Of a stretch of DNA of 64,000 nucleotides, positions 50,805 to 58,631 are shown piece after piece. The first letter of the stretch is position 1. Each line of letters starts with the position of its first letter. Location: contig JADMXW010000022.1 in the NCBI GenBank assembly GCA_015548865.1, positions 31,997-95,996 on the forward strand. Direction: 5' to 3'. The notes beneath the pieces were generated by a model. The model made no database searches, was not told the DNA's origin, and was given only the letters and a program-made list of their open reading frames with translations. Origin of the DNA: Serratia marcescens (lineage in GTDB: Bacteria; Pseudomonadota; Gammaproteobacteria; Enterobacterales; Enterobacteriaceae). The translations under genes were made by a program, and so were the position numbers.

Positions 50805-52198
50805 TTCTTGCCCCCAACGGTTTGAGTTTTTGAAGTAACACGTGTGAATTTCAGCATGACCCCTTTTTGCACAATAAAATCAACACTACGGCCTGGATCA
50901 ATTTCAATTACAGGGAAAAGGTCACCGGCCATTTGCATATAGAAATCGGCAAGACGATTCAATGCGCCACCTACGCCAGAAACTGCTGCGCCCTGGAGTG
51001 CGTCAGAGCTCATAACCTGCTGGTAAGGAGTAGCGTCACTACTATCTCCATCGCGTTTAATACTGATTGTCGGAATACTCTGTACGTTAAAGAGCTGAGA
51101 TGCAGCCTGTAGGAAGCCAGCGGTCAGGGCTCGTGCCAGGTATTGCCCTTGTTTGGTAACCAGTCGACCACGAACACCTGATTTACCATCTTCACCAACA
51201 GCGTAGGCTACGAGTGGGGCTTCAAAAACTGCACCGTCATCCCGAATGCACGTTATGACTTCCGATCTGAAATAAGCTCTTTCGGAGGACAAATCACCGA
51301 ACCCAGCTGCAAGCATTCCGCATTCACGTATATCTGCACGGAAACGGTTTGGGAGAATTGCATCCTTTTTCACCCTGGCCAGCGCCGGATAAGGGTCTTT
51401 TCGTGCATCACGAGATGTTGGTGCATCCATCCCCGCAATCAAAACAGTACTTATGATCGACGTTGCAGGAAGGTAGGTCTGGTTCTCGGGGTTATCATCT
51501 TCGTCAGCAACGGGTGCGGCTTCAATATCTTCCTGTACAGTGATGATTTCAGGAGTTGCCTGGCTTGGTACTGCTTTGCCATCCTTCCCTTTCTGCTGAC
51601 GCTGGTTTGCTGCGGGTTCCGGTACGACAGGGGGGGCCGCATCTTCGTATACGCGCTGTAATGTTTTCCCGTTATTGAAACTTCCTGAGTTTCTTGGCGC
51701 AACTGAAGGGGCAGATATCTCTTCAGGTTTATACAGAGTAGGGACGTTACGTTGGCCGTTTCCAGCCAGTGGTGTCGCTCCGCGAGACTGTTGTGAGTAA
51801 GGCACAGGGTTAGAGACGGTATCAACGCGTTTCTTAATAGCTGCAACCTCAGCGCCTGATTTTTTCTGGTTGTTCTCCAGATTGCTAAGACGCTGAGCTG
51901 TCTGATCAGCACCATATTTCTCGGTTAACGTTTTAATCAGTTGACCTTGCTCTTTAATGGTCTTGTCGAGTGCGCGAATTCGCGCCGCAATAGCATTCTG
52001 GCTAACTCCATTGGTATCACCATCGGTAAGGACGCTGGCAATCACTTTTTCTTGTGGCGCTCGATTTCGGGGGCCAGCTGAGTCGGGTATAACCAAGAGC
52101 AAAAAAAGAACGGCGAAAGTAAATACGCCAGCCCATAAAACCCATTTTTTATGCTTTGCTGAAATTGAGGCCCATTTCTCTTTTAAGGGGATAAGCAT
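50801..52198 (-). CDS. traB: TraB/VirB10-like core complex protein
   Basis: 465 aa from the ATG at 52198 (MLIPLKEKWASIS), behind CGGAG; the frame extends upstream into traK. One inner-membrane helix (WVLWAGVFTFAVLFLLLVI), a coiled coil near 75-115 and a Pro-rich linker. The C-terminal VirB10 barrel region includes GMDAPTSRDARKDPYPALAR, ERAYFRSEVITCIRDDG and PGRSVDFIVQKG. Bridges the inner and outer membranes in the secretion channel. Confidence 0.92.
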   Translation of the reverse strand: MLIPLKEKWASISAKHKKWVLWAGVFTFAVLFLLLVIPDSAGPRNRAPQEKVIASVLTDGDTNGVSQNAIAARIRALDKTIKEQGQLIKTLTEKYGADQTAQRLSNLENNQKKSGAEVAAIKKRVDTVSNPVPYSQQSRGATPLAGNGQRNVPTLYKPEEISAPSVAPRNSGSFNNGKTLQRVYEDAAPPVVPEPAANQRQQKGKDGKAVPSQATPEIITVQEDIEAAPVADEDDNPENQTYLPATSIISTVLIAGMDAPTSRDARKDPYPALARVKKDAILPNRFRADIRECGMLAAGFGDLSSERAYFRSEVITCIRDDGAVFEAPLVAYAVGEDGKSGVRGRLVTKQGQYLARALTAGFLQAASQLFNVQSIPTISIKRDGDSSDATPYQQVMSSDALQGAAVSGVGGALNRLADFYMQMAGDLFPVIEIDPGRSVDFIVQKGVMLKFTRVTSKTQTVGGKK

Positions 52199-52202
52199 GA
52201 TT

Positions 52203-53321
52203 TTACTCCGCGAGTTTAGGGCGCATGGAATCGTTAGCTTGTTCGTTTGGCTGGATGTTGCGGATAACGAAGTAAGCTTCAGTTCGCTGGCCAGGCTGGA
52301 GAGTGTTGCGACTCCATAGTGCTCTTGCTGCAAGCTGAGGATGGGTGCAGAGTGATTCATCAACCATTACTGTTGATGAACCAGTGTTTTGTGCAACGCC
52401 GATGATGACACTGAATTGACTACCCTGAAGATACTGGCCATTTGCAAAGGAGTAGCGAATCTGATCCTGGTCAGTACCCGTGCGGAAATTACAGTTCGGG
52501 ATACCAACTCCTGAAGAGAGATTTCCCAGAGAGTATCCGGGTGGAATGTCCCCAAGCGCGATGGTTCGCATTATGTTGCGAATCGTCTCGATGTAATTAT
52601 CTTTCTGTTCCCATCGCCTGGCTTTGACTTCGCTTCCACCATAGTTGTTATATGCCGCAGGCATAACACCAGAAGTACTCGTGTTGTTCAGCTTTCGTGA
52701 AAGCATGAGAGTGGCTTGCACCGGTGCAATTTTCTGAGGTACTAACGACACGGAGATCGCTACACTTTCGTCACCTTTCTCACTGATATAGAGACTTGCC
52801 GGGTTACTGTCTGAGGTGGAAACGTAGAGAGCGTTATCTTTTACATTTACAGTTACACCCTCCTGTTTAACTTTCTGCACTACAGGGTGTTCAAACGGTG
52901 TAACAAGCCGGTTGATCTGGTTAATCGAAATCGGTACGAGGGTGTTCACGCCAGGCGCAACGATATATTCCAGCCGAGAAGGAATGACTTCTTTTGTGAG
53001 TGGAACGGGACTGGCAATTGCAGCAGGTACTGGTTGAATATTACGGCCATCAATAGCTGGTTCACTCCCGCCATTGATAGAGTTACTTGCTGGTGGTGTA
53101 TAGTTGTCAGGATATGGGCGTGTTTCTGTGCTGAGCATTGCCTGAGTTGAGGATGCTGGTCGAGAGGCGAGTTTTGCAGTGACTTTGGGTTGCGACTGCG
53201 CATCAGGCTGCTCAAATACCATGCCTTGATCAACAGACATTTCGCCCGCCGTTACGCTATGGGTCGCTAATGTGGACGACGCGGTAAGCAACAGGATAAT
53301 TATGCGTTTACTATTCAACAT
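52203..53321 (-). CDS. traK: TraK/VirB9-like secretin-type core protein
   Basis: 372 aa. Signal peptide (IIILLLTASSTLATHSVTA). TraK features: VAPGVNTLVPISINQINRLV near 125-145 and DNALYVSTSDSNPASLYIS near 165-183. Forms the outer-membrane core ring with TraV and TraB. GGGGGG precedes the ATG. A 159 bp gap with a regulatory motif separates it from traE, unlike the tight packing elsewhere, suggesting an internal promoter. Confidence 0.88.
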   Translation of the reverse strand: MLNSKRIIILLLTASSTLATHSVTAGEMSVDQGMVFEQPDAQSQPKVTAKLASRPASSTQAMLSTETRPYPDNYTPPASNSINGGSEPAIDGRNIQPVPAAIASPVPLTKEVIPSRLEYIVAPGVNTLVPISINQINRLVTPFEHPVVQKVKQEGVTVNVKDNALYVSTSDSNPASLYISEKGDESVAISVSLVPQKIAPVQATLMLSRKLNNTSTSGVMPAAYNNYGGSEVKARRWEQKDNYIETIRNIMRTIALGDIPPGYSLGNLSSGVGIPNCNFRTGTDQDQIRYSFANGQYLQGSQFSVIIGVAQNTGSSTVMVDESLCTHPQLAARALWSRNTLQPGQRTEAYFVIRNIQPNEQANDSMRPKLAE

Positions 53322-53400
53322 TTAGCCCCCCGATAAGTGGCAACACTACGTTCATTTTTAAATTGGCTATTACCAATCAGAAAATTCATTTCGGCACATC

Positions 53401-53412
53401 CGTTTTGTTTAC
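53401..53412 (-). promoter_or_regulatory. GTAAACAAAACG element upstream of traK
   Basis: Exact 12-mer on the minus strand followed by GATGTGCC, as at the traFHG promoter (GATGCAC). It lies 80 bp upstream of the traK ATG in the only sizeable gap of the traL-to-traV stretch, so it probably marks an internal start for traK-B-V. Confidence 0.5.
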
Positions 53413-53480
53413 TGATTGCTGATTTATTAATCTCTCGCTTAAAGATTTATATCTCGGTTAAATCAACTAACGAAATTCTG

Positions 53481-54107
53481 TCAGGAAGTTCGAGCTGCCG
53501 AAGATTTCTGCCTTTGACCTTTGTGCTTATCTTCTTCACTTGGCAGCAACGGTTTGCCACTCTTTATCTCAATGAACGTAATAATGGGCCGGTAGCCTTT
53601 TACGTTAACAGTAATCTCGTAATAGACTGGCGTGGTCGATGGTTTGCCGGTGATACCTTCGAGAGTTTGGTTACCGGTGACATAAAAAGTACCAACTGCT
53701 AACGGGTCGGTGATAACCCCGACCGGATTAAAAGAAAGCGAGATTCGGTCGCGCTTAATTTGGTCAATCTGGTCGTCCATTGCTTTCATAACTTTTGTGT
53801 AAATTGAAGCGTCAAGAAACGGGCCGATAGAATTCTTGAGTAGATCTAAAGTGGCTGGGTTAGCATTTCCAAAACTGTCGGCTATATATAACGCCCATGC
53901 CTTCATATAAGAGCTGCTGGCGGCTTTTTCATCCAGCCAGGCTGTTTCTGTAAGGTTTGGCGGAATAATAGTGATGGGTTGTGTTTTGGCTAACAGAGCA
54001 TAACCAAGTACAAGGTTTGCCAGAATCATTGAGGCAGAGATTAACTTGAAACTTTTGTTTTCTAACTGAAGTCCAACTAACCCTTTTTTGAAATTATGGA
54101 TATTCAT
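53481..54107 (-). CDS. traE: TraE/VirB5-8-like channel protein
   Basis: 208 aa. N-terminal membrane helix (LISASMILANLVLGYALL) and a periplasmic domain with the TraE pattern TETAWLDEKAASSSYMKAW and YYEITVNVKGYRPIITFIEI. Inner-membrane component of pilus assembly. Overlaps traL by 4 bp. Confidence 0.9.
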   Translation of the reverse strand: MNIHNFKKGLVGLQLENKSFKLISASMILANLVLGYALLAKTQPITIIPPNLTETAWLDEKAASSSYMKAWALYIADSFGNANPATLDLLKNSIGPFLDASIYTKVMKAMDDQIDQIKRDRISLSFNPVGVITDPLAVGTFYVTGNQTLEGITGKPSTTPVYYEITVNVKGYRPIITFIEIKSGKPLLPSEEDKHKGQRQKSSAARTS

Positions 54108-54388
54108 ACAATAAACTCCCGGTCGAAGGATTCAGGTACAAAAGTGCCACCACCGAATGTGACTCCGAATTTCCAGTAACAGAGGTGCATAAAATATTTC
54201 TCAGAAGCTCGCGCCAGAAAACCGCCATAAACACGTGAAACTACAACACCCAGAATTATCATCGGTAATAATCGTCCAGTGATAATCCCAACTGCGAGAG
54301 CAACGAAAAATGGCATGGCTTCATCAATCGACCAAAAAAATAACTTTGGTGGTTCGTCAATCGAGTGAGAAATATAAACAGGTTCCAT
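54104..54388 (-). CDS. traL: TraL-like pilus assembly protein
   Basis: 94 aa, the usual TraL size. Membrane helices AMPFFVALAVGIITGRLLP and IILGVVVSRVYGGF, and the conserved LCYWKFG and PESFDREFIV end. Equivalent to VirB3. First of the traL-E-K-B-V block. Confidence 0.92.
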   Translation of the reverse strand: MEPVYISHSIDEPPKLFFWSIDEAMPFFVALAVGIITGRLLPMIILGVVVSRVYGGFLARASEKYFMHLCYWKFGVTFGGGTFVPESFDREFIV

Positions 54389-54437
54389 GATGACCTCTCA
54401 TATGAATTTTTTCAGATTTATTGACGACAAAATGCGC

Positions 54438-55256
54438 CTATTTCTGACCAGAGCCTGCAAGCTGAGCCATCATTTGCATAAAGCCTGCTCCATCTACTGC
54501 GCCCTGAACAATGGCTGACTTATCACCGTAGACAACAATGTTTGTAGGGGTCTTTTGGATACCAAGCTGACCTGCTTCACGAACGTCGTCGGCTATCTTG
54601 CTGGACGGCCTGGCCGCATTGATACATTCAAGTAAGCGGTTCGGGTCTAAACCAGTTTCGCGGGCGATTTGGTCTAGCGGTGCGCTAAGACCGTGCCCGT
54701 CAGATTGGCTGTAGCGGAATAACGCTTTAGATAACTGGAAGAAAGATGGATTTCCTCCCTGCTCAACAGCACACTCCGCTGCTAAAGCTTCAGTACGGGA
54801 AGCCTGCCCGTGAACAGGAACATGTTTGAAAACCATCGCAATATTCCCTTGTGATGAATCCACGAGATCCATAACGATTGGGAAATGTTGTTTGCAGTAC
54901 TGACATTCAAAATCGGAATACTCAATGATATAGAACTGAGCATCCGGGTTCCCATAAATACGTTCGTTGTCCGTAGAAGGCGCATAGGCGGTATCGGGTT
55001 TGTTTCCAGTCCGGTAACCGACATTGGATTGTTTCTGCGATTCAGGTTTTAGGCCCGCTGCATTAATGTATTTTGCAAATGCGTCCAGTAGTTCGCTTTT
55101 GTTGTTTACTACGGGCTTGTGAGTCTCAGCAACGATCGCTAGGTCATTAAGAAGTTGGGACTGTCTATCGATTTGGTAAGTAAAAAATGCAGCCGTGCTT
55201 ACCATAACCATGAGCGGAATTCCAAATATAAGAGAGTTCAAAATGTTCTTTTTCAT
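54438..55256 (-). CDS. DsbA-like thiol oxidoreductase
   Basis: 272 aa. N-terminal membrane anchor (LIFGIPLMVMVSTAAFFTY), then a thioredoxin fold with SDFECQYCKQHFP (Cys118, Cys121) and IQKTPTNIV with cis-Pro near 240. A membrane-tethered DsbA/ScsC-type protein likely to oxidise the cysteine-rich Tra proteins. Overlaps the next gene upstream by 4 bp. Confidence 0.85.
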   Translation of the reverse strand: MKKNILNSLIFGIPLMVMVSTAAFFTYQIDRQSQLLNDLAIVAETHKPVVNNKSELLDAFAKYINAAGLKPESQKQSNVGYRTGNKPDTAYAPSTDNERIYGNPDAQFYIIEYSDFECQYCKQHFPIVMDLVDSSQGNIAMVFKHVPVHGQASRTEALAAECAVEQGGNPSFFQLSKALFRYSQSDGHGLSAPLDQIARETGLDPNRLLECINAARPSSKIADDVREAGQLGIQKTPTNIVVYGDKSAIVQGAVDGAGFMQMMAQLAGSGQK

Positions 55257-55546
55257 TTGTAGCCTCTTGATTGCTGCAATTGTTCCGGCGTATAGATTTC
55301 GTTTGGCTTTTGGACTTTGACCTGAGACGCCTCAGCAGCTTTTTGCTTTTTAAGATAGGGCAGTATGATTTCAGCCATGTCTTTGTTCAGGACATCCCGT
55401 GACTGAGGGTAAGTTGATGCCGTGATCTTCTGATTGAGGATACGGATTTTTTCTGGGACATCAGAAATTAGCAAATAGCTAATCATCCCTACGGTAAACG
55501 TCAGGCAGAGCAGGGCAGAAAGAATAAATGGTTTCGAATTAGTCAT
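55253..55546 (-). CDS. Small membrane-anchored protein (97 aa)
   Basis: One N-terminal helix (PFILSALLCLTFTVGMISYLLI) and a hydrophilic periplasmic tail with a charged helix (YLKKQKAAEASQVKVQKP). Translationally coupled to the DsbA-like gene. No family recognised; a partner of the DsbA-like protein is plausible. Confidence 0.65.
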   Translation of the reverse strand: MTNSKPFILSALLCLTFTVGMISYLLISDVPEKIRILNQKITASTYPQSRDVLNKDMAEIILPYLKKQKAAEASQVKVQKPNEIYTPEQLQQSRGYK

Positions 55547-55596
55547 GCATCACCTCGCACAGCTAATTTAACAAACATGAAATATTGAGGAAAAAG

Positions 55597-55624
55597 AAAA
55601 GCACCGCAAATTGAGGTGCTTTTC
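55597..55624. terminator. Terminator between the TraJ-like and 97-aa genes
   Basis: AAAAGCACC-GCAAATTGA-GGTGCTTTT immediately after the stop at 55631 on the minus strand; splits the traI-traD-TraJ unit from the downstream genes. Confidence 0.8.
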
Positions 55625-55630
55625 TTAAGG

Positions 55631-56281
55631 TTAAATACGTTTTGGTAGGTTTGAAATAAGTAGAGATGAACCAATAGGAATCATTACTATCATTATGAGT
55701 GCCCCGATCATTGGAGGCACAGGTAACGGTATAAAAAGCGACAGGAGAACGCTATATACACCCCAGCCAATCAATACCATGCTACGACGGTTAAGAAACG
55801 GACTGGCATATCCAAAGTTATATCTTTTTGCCATCCACCGCATTACCCCTGCAAACAGAGACGGGATGATGACCACGGCCATGTACGGTAACCAATACAT
55901 ATCAAGTGTTAAACGATACATAATCATGTAGAGCCAATAATTCAGGTTCTCGGCAATGTTCTGGAAAAGCCCAACAAAGTATTTCAGTGGCCCGCCGTGG
56001 TTGGCCATGTCGCTGGGAGGAAGCTGGTAAAAATCCTTTAACGCCTTATCAATCCCCGTATTTACAAATGCTTCAGTATAATTGTCGCGAGCCTTTTGCA
56101 ATACCATGACGAAATCTTTTTCGCCTATCATTTTATGACCCCATGCGATTTCTTTCAGAGCATTAGACTTAAAATACTCAACCGGAAAGAAGACAGAGAT
56201 AAAAAGGAGAATCGTCGAACTCCAGATGATCAGTGTCTTTATCGTCTTAGGCCACTTTTCCTCATTCAACTTATCAGACAT
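55631..56281 (-). CDS. TraJ-like membrane protein (DUF4400 type)
   Basis: 216 aa with about four membrane helices (TLIIWSSTILLFISVFFPV, YMAVVIIPSLFAGVM, LIGWGVYSVLLSLFIPL, ALIMIVMIPIGSSLLI). Size, topology and place two genes after traD match the DUF4400/TraJ proteins of SXT and IncA/C. Probably helps dock the coupling protein. Overlaps the next gene by 16 bp. Confidence 0.7.
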   Translation of the reverse strand: MSDKLNEEKWPKTIKTLIIWSSTILLFISVFFPVEYFKSNALKEIAWGHKMIGEKDFVMVLQKARDNYTEAFVNTGIDKALKDFYQLPPSDMANHGGPLKYFVGLFQNIAENLNYWLYMIMYRLTLDMYWLPYMAVVIIPSLFAGVMRWMAKRYNFGYASPFLNRRSMVLIGWGVYSVLLSLFIPLPVPPMIGALIMIVMIPIGSSLLISNLPKRI

Positions 56282-56652
56282 TCGATATCCCCAATCTTCG
56301 CCTTCCTCCCAGCCTGGATAATCAGTTCGTTGGTTAGCTTTCTCGGGAGATTTATCCGTGAAGTAATTTCACAGAAATTCAACGTGTGTTGAAGTTCCCG
56401 GCAAACGAACAAGCCAAGCTCAATGATATAGATCGCAAGCCGCTCCCAGTCATTCAGCTCCTGCTCGTTGTCCTGATGATAAGCTTTGATAGCGGAGCTC
56501 ACTGCTGCACCAACGCGTTCATCAGGAGTAAGGGTTTTCAGTAGAGCTAACATTTGCCCAGTGATGCCATCAACACATGGCCAGATCATGGTCAAACCGT
56601 CATATGAGGCTTGATCATCTTTACGCTTTAATAGAGTTTTGGTTTTAATCAT
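56266..56652 (-). CDS. Conserved transfer-region protein (128 aa)
   Basis: Soluble, helical, beginning MIKTKTLLKRKDDQASYDG; contains LNDWERLAIYIIELGLFVCRELQ. The start codon follows the traD stop by 2 bp. A gene of similar size is present between traD and traJ in SXT/IncA/C. Function not known to me. Confidence 0.7.
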   Translation of the reverse strand: MIKTKTLLKRKDDQASYDGLTMIWPCVDGITGQMLALLKTLTPDERVGAAVSSAIKAYHQDNEQELNDWERLAIYIIELGLFVCRELQHTLNFCEITSRINLPRKLTNELIIQAGRKAKIGDIECLIS

Positions 56653-56654
56653 AT

Positions 56655-58631
56655 TTACCCCTCGGCGCTGATACGTGATTTTTCACCACGAACCTTTTGT
56701 TGACGTTCGTAGATTGAAAGGTACTTTTTAGCGATAGTTCGGACATCGCTTAACTCGGACTCATTCCTCGGCATTAATATGACGGGGACTTTACCTTTTA
56801 CTATTTTATTAGCCTGATTTATGGCCATGCATTCGAGGTTGGGTAACCAACCTAGCAGTTGAGATTGAAATAACTCGCCTTCTTCCTCCATCAATCGTTC
56901 CCCGACACTGCCGGTGATTTGTTCAGGATCTGCACCTGCGCTGGAGCCATGACCACGCATAATATATTTGAACTTTGTCGGTGGTACTCGTTTCATGACT
57001 GCTTCCTGGGCATCAGGATCTGGTGTGCGTAGCGCCGTAAAGTGGTTCGTATTGGTTATAACCTGCTTCATTTTGGCTTCTGAACCGAGACGGGCTTCGA
57101 AGTCGGAAGTCGATTGCGACGAAATAAATAAGCGGAACCCAGCACCACGGGTTTTATTCAACATTTTAATAACTTGGTCATTAATAACTTCAGCTGCTTC
57201 ATCGATTAACACCATTACAGAAGCCAAGTCCTGACCACCAGGTTTTAAAAAATTGTACACAGTCGAGCTAACAGATGTTATATCAGACAGGAAAATAGAA
57301 CCGACCGCAGATCCAGTCTCAGCATCTGCAAGGGAATTTAACCCCAAATACAACATTCCCCCGGTAGTGATGATATCCTGAATATTCGAAATTGGACGAG
57401 TATCATTCAGTTCATCTTCATCAGCACTGTCAGGGGATAACAACTCTGACATAAACCCTTGAGTTAGTTGACTAAGAATTGGCATCACGTTCAGAATCAT
57501 TTTCTGGAAGTGTTCGCGCTGATGACCGAACATATCAATACCGGCTTCAATTGAAGTATCGCCTTTCCCTTTATTACCTTTAATGTCATTTCGGTAAATG
57601 TCTGCACATATTTCTGCTATTTCTTTTGGGCCTTTAATTTTAGACGAGTAACGGTCAATTTTCGCCTGTAAAATAATGTCGAAATCGGACTCTCCTAAAG
57701 TCTTGTGGCCGAATTTAGTGATGGCCATAATCAATAGAGATGCTAATGAAGAGATGTCAGCACTCAGTTGTGATTTAATATTGCGTAAAGTCGGTTTGAT
57801 TTCACAGATTTTCATCAGCTCAACAACCGTAGTTAATGACATAATACCAAATGAAACAAACGGATCGCTCGTACTATCAGCACGTTGAATAACCGATGTA
57901 ATTCTGTTAGCTACCTCGCCAGCCTGAGTGTAGTTAGTAATTGGAGATATTCGAGCTGATTTTTCAGGATGCGCCAATGAAACGTAATTATATTTCGTTG
58001 AGCGATCCACCAATTCCAGACAGAACTTCATCCATTCAGCCAGTTCTTCATCATTTTTGGGGTCAATGAGGATTAGTGGTTGTTTTTTTAGTGCGGCTTG
58101 AAGAATAAGTAGTTTAAAATATGTTGTTTTGCCTGAGCCGGTTGTGCCAGTTATAAGCGTATGCAACGATAAAAGTTCTTCAGAAATTCCGATCCATTCG
58201 TTTTTTTTACCTAGCGCATGAATCCAGCCGAGGCCCATAAAATTTTTGGATGGTTTGGCTACAAATTTCTTTATGTCACGCTTTATCAACTCAGATGCCA
58301 GTTGACCCTCATTCTGGCCCCACTCAAAGCCTCTGCAAATAAGATAGCTGTCAGGCTCACGAATCATCTGTTCGATAAATGATTTCATGTCCATTACGAG
58401 TGGTTTTGGTTTTCGCTTCAGGCGGCGTTTGTGCGTATAAATATCCCATGCTGCCGGGAGACTACGAATACCATAAGCAGCCTGGACTGCAACTGAGAGG
58501 TAACAGGGTAGAGATGGCATGTTAAACAGTGTATTAACCCCGATAGTTGCGGCTATACCTGCTGTCCAACCAAGAGTCTCAAGGCCTTCAAAATTTGTGC
58601 GCCAACGTAAGTTATATTTCCACTCACTCAT
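56655..58631 (-). CDS. traD: TraD-like coupling protein (T4CP)
   Basis: 658 aa from the ATG at 58631 (MSEWKYNLRWRTNF), overlapping the traI stop by 8 bp; the ORF extends to 58709 inside traI. N-terminal membrane segments (WTAGIAATIGVNTLF; CYLSVAVQAAYGI), Walker A GTTGSGKT (172-179), Walker B VMVLIDEAAEVI. Hexameric ATPase that links the TraI-bound strand to the channel. Confidence 0.93.
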   Translation of the reverse strand: MSEWKYNLRWRTNFEGLETLGWTAGIAATIGVNTLFNMPSLPCYLSVAVQAAYGIRSLPAAWDIYTHKRRLKRKPKPLVMDMKSFIEQMIREPDSYLICRGFEWGQNEGQLASELIKRDIKKFVAKPSKNFMGLGWIHALGKKNEWIGISEELLSLHTLITGTTGSGKTTYFKLLILQAALKKQPLILIDPKNDEELAEWMKFCLELVDRSTKYNYVSLAHPEKSARISPITNYTQAGEVANRITSVIQRADSTSDPFVSFGIMSLTTVVELMKICEIKPTLRNIKSQLSADISSLASLLIMAITKFGHKTLGESDFDIILQAKIDRYSSKIKGPKEIAEICADIYRNDIKGNKGKGDTSIEAGIDMFGHQREHFQKMILNVMPILSQLTQGFMSELLSPDSADEDELNDTRPISNIQDIITTGGMLYLGLNSLADAETGSAVGSIFLSDITSVSSTVYNFLKPGGQDLASVMVLIDEAAEVINDQVIKMLNKTRGAGFRLFISSQSTSDFEARLGSEAKMKQVITNTNHFTALRTPDPDAQEAVMKRVPPTKFKYIMRGHGSSAGADPEQITGSVGERLMEEEGELFQSQLLGWLPNLECMAINQANKIVKGKVPVILMPRNESELSDVRTIAKKYLSIYERQQKVRGEKSRISAEG

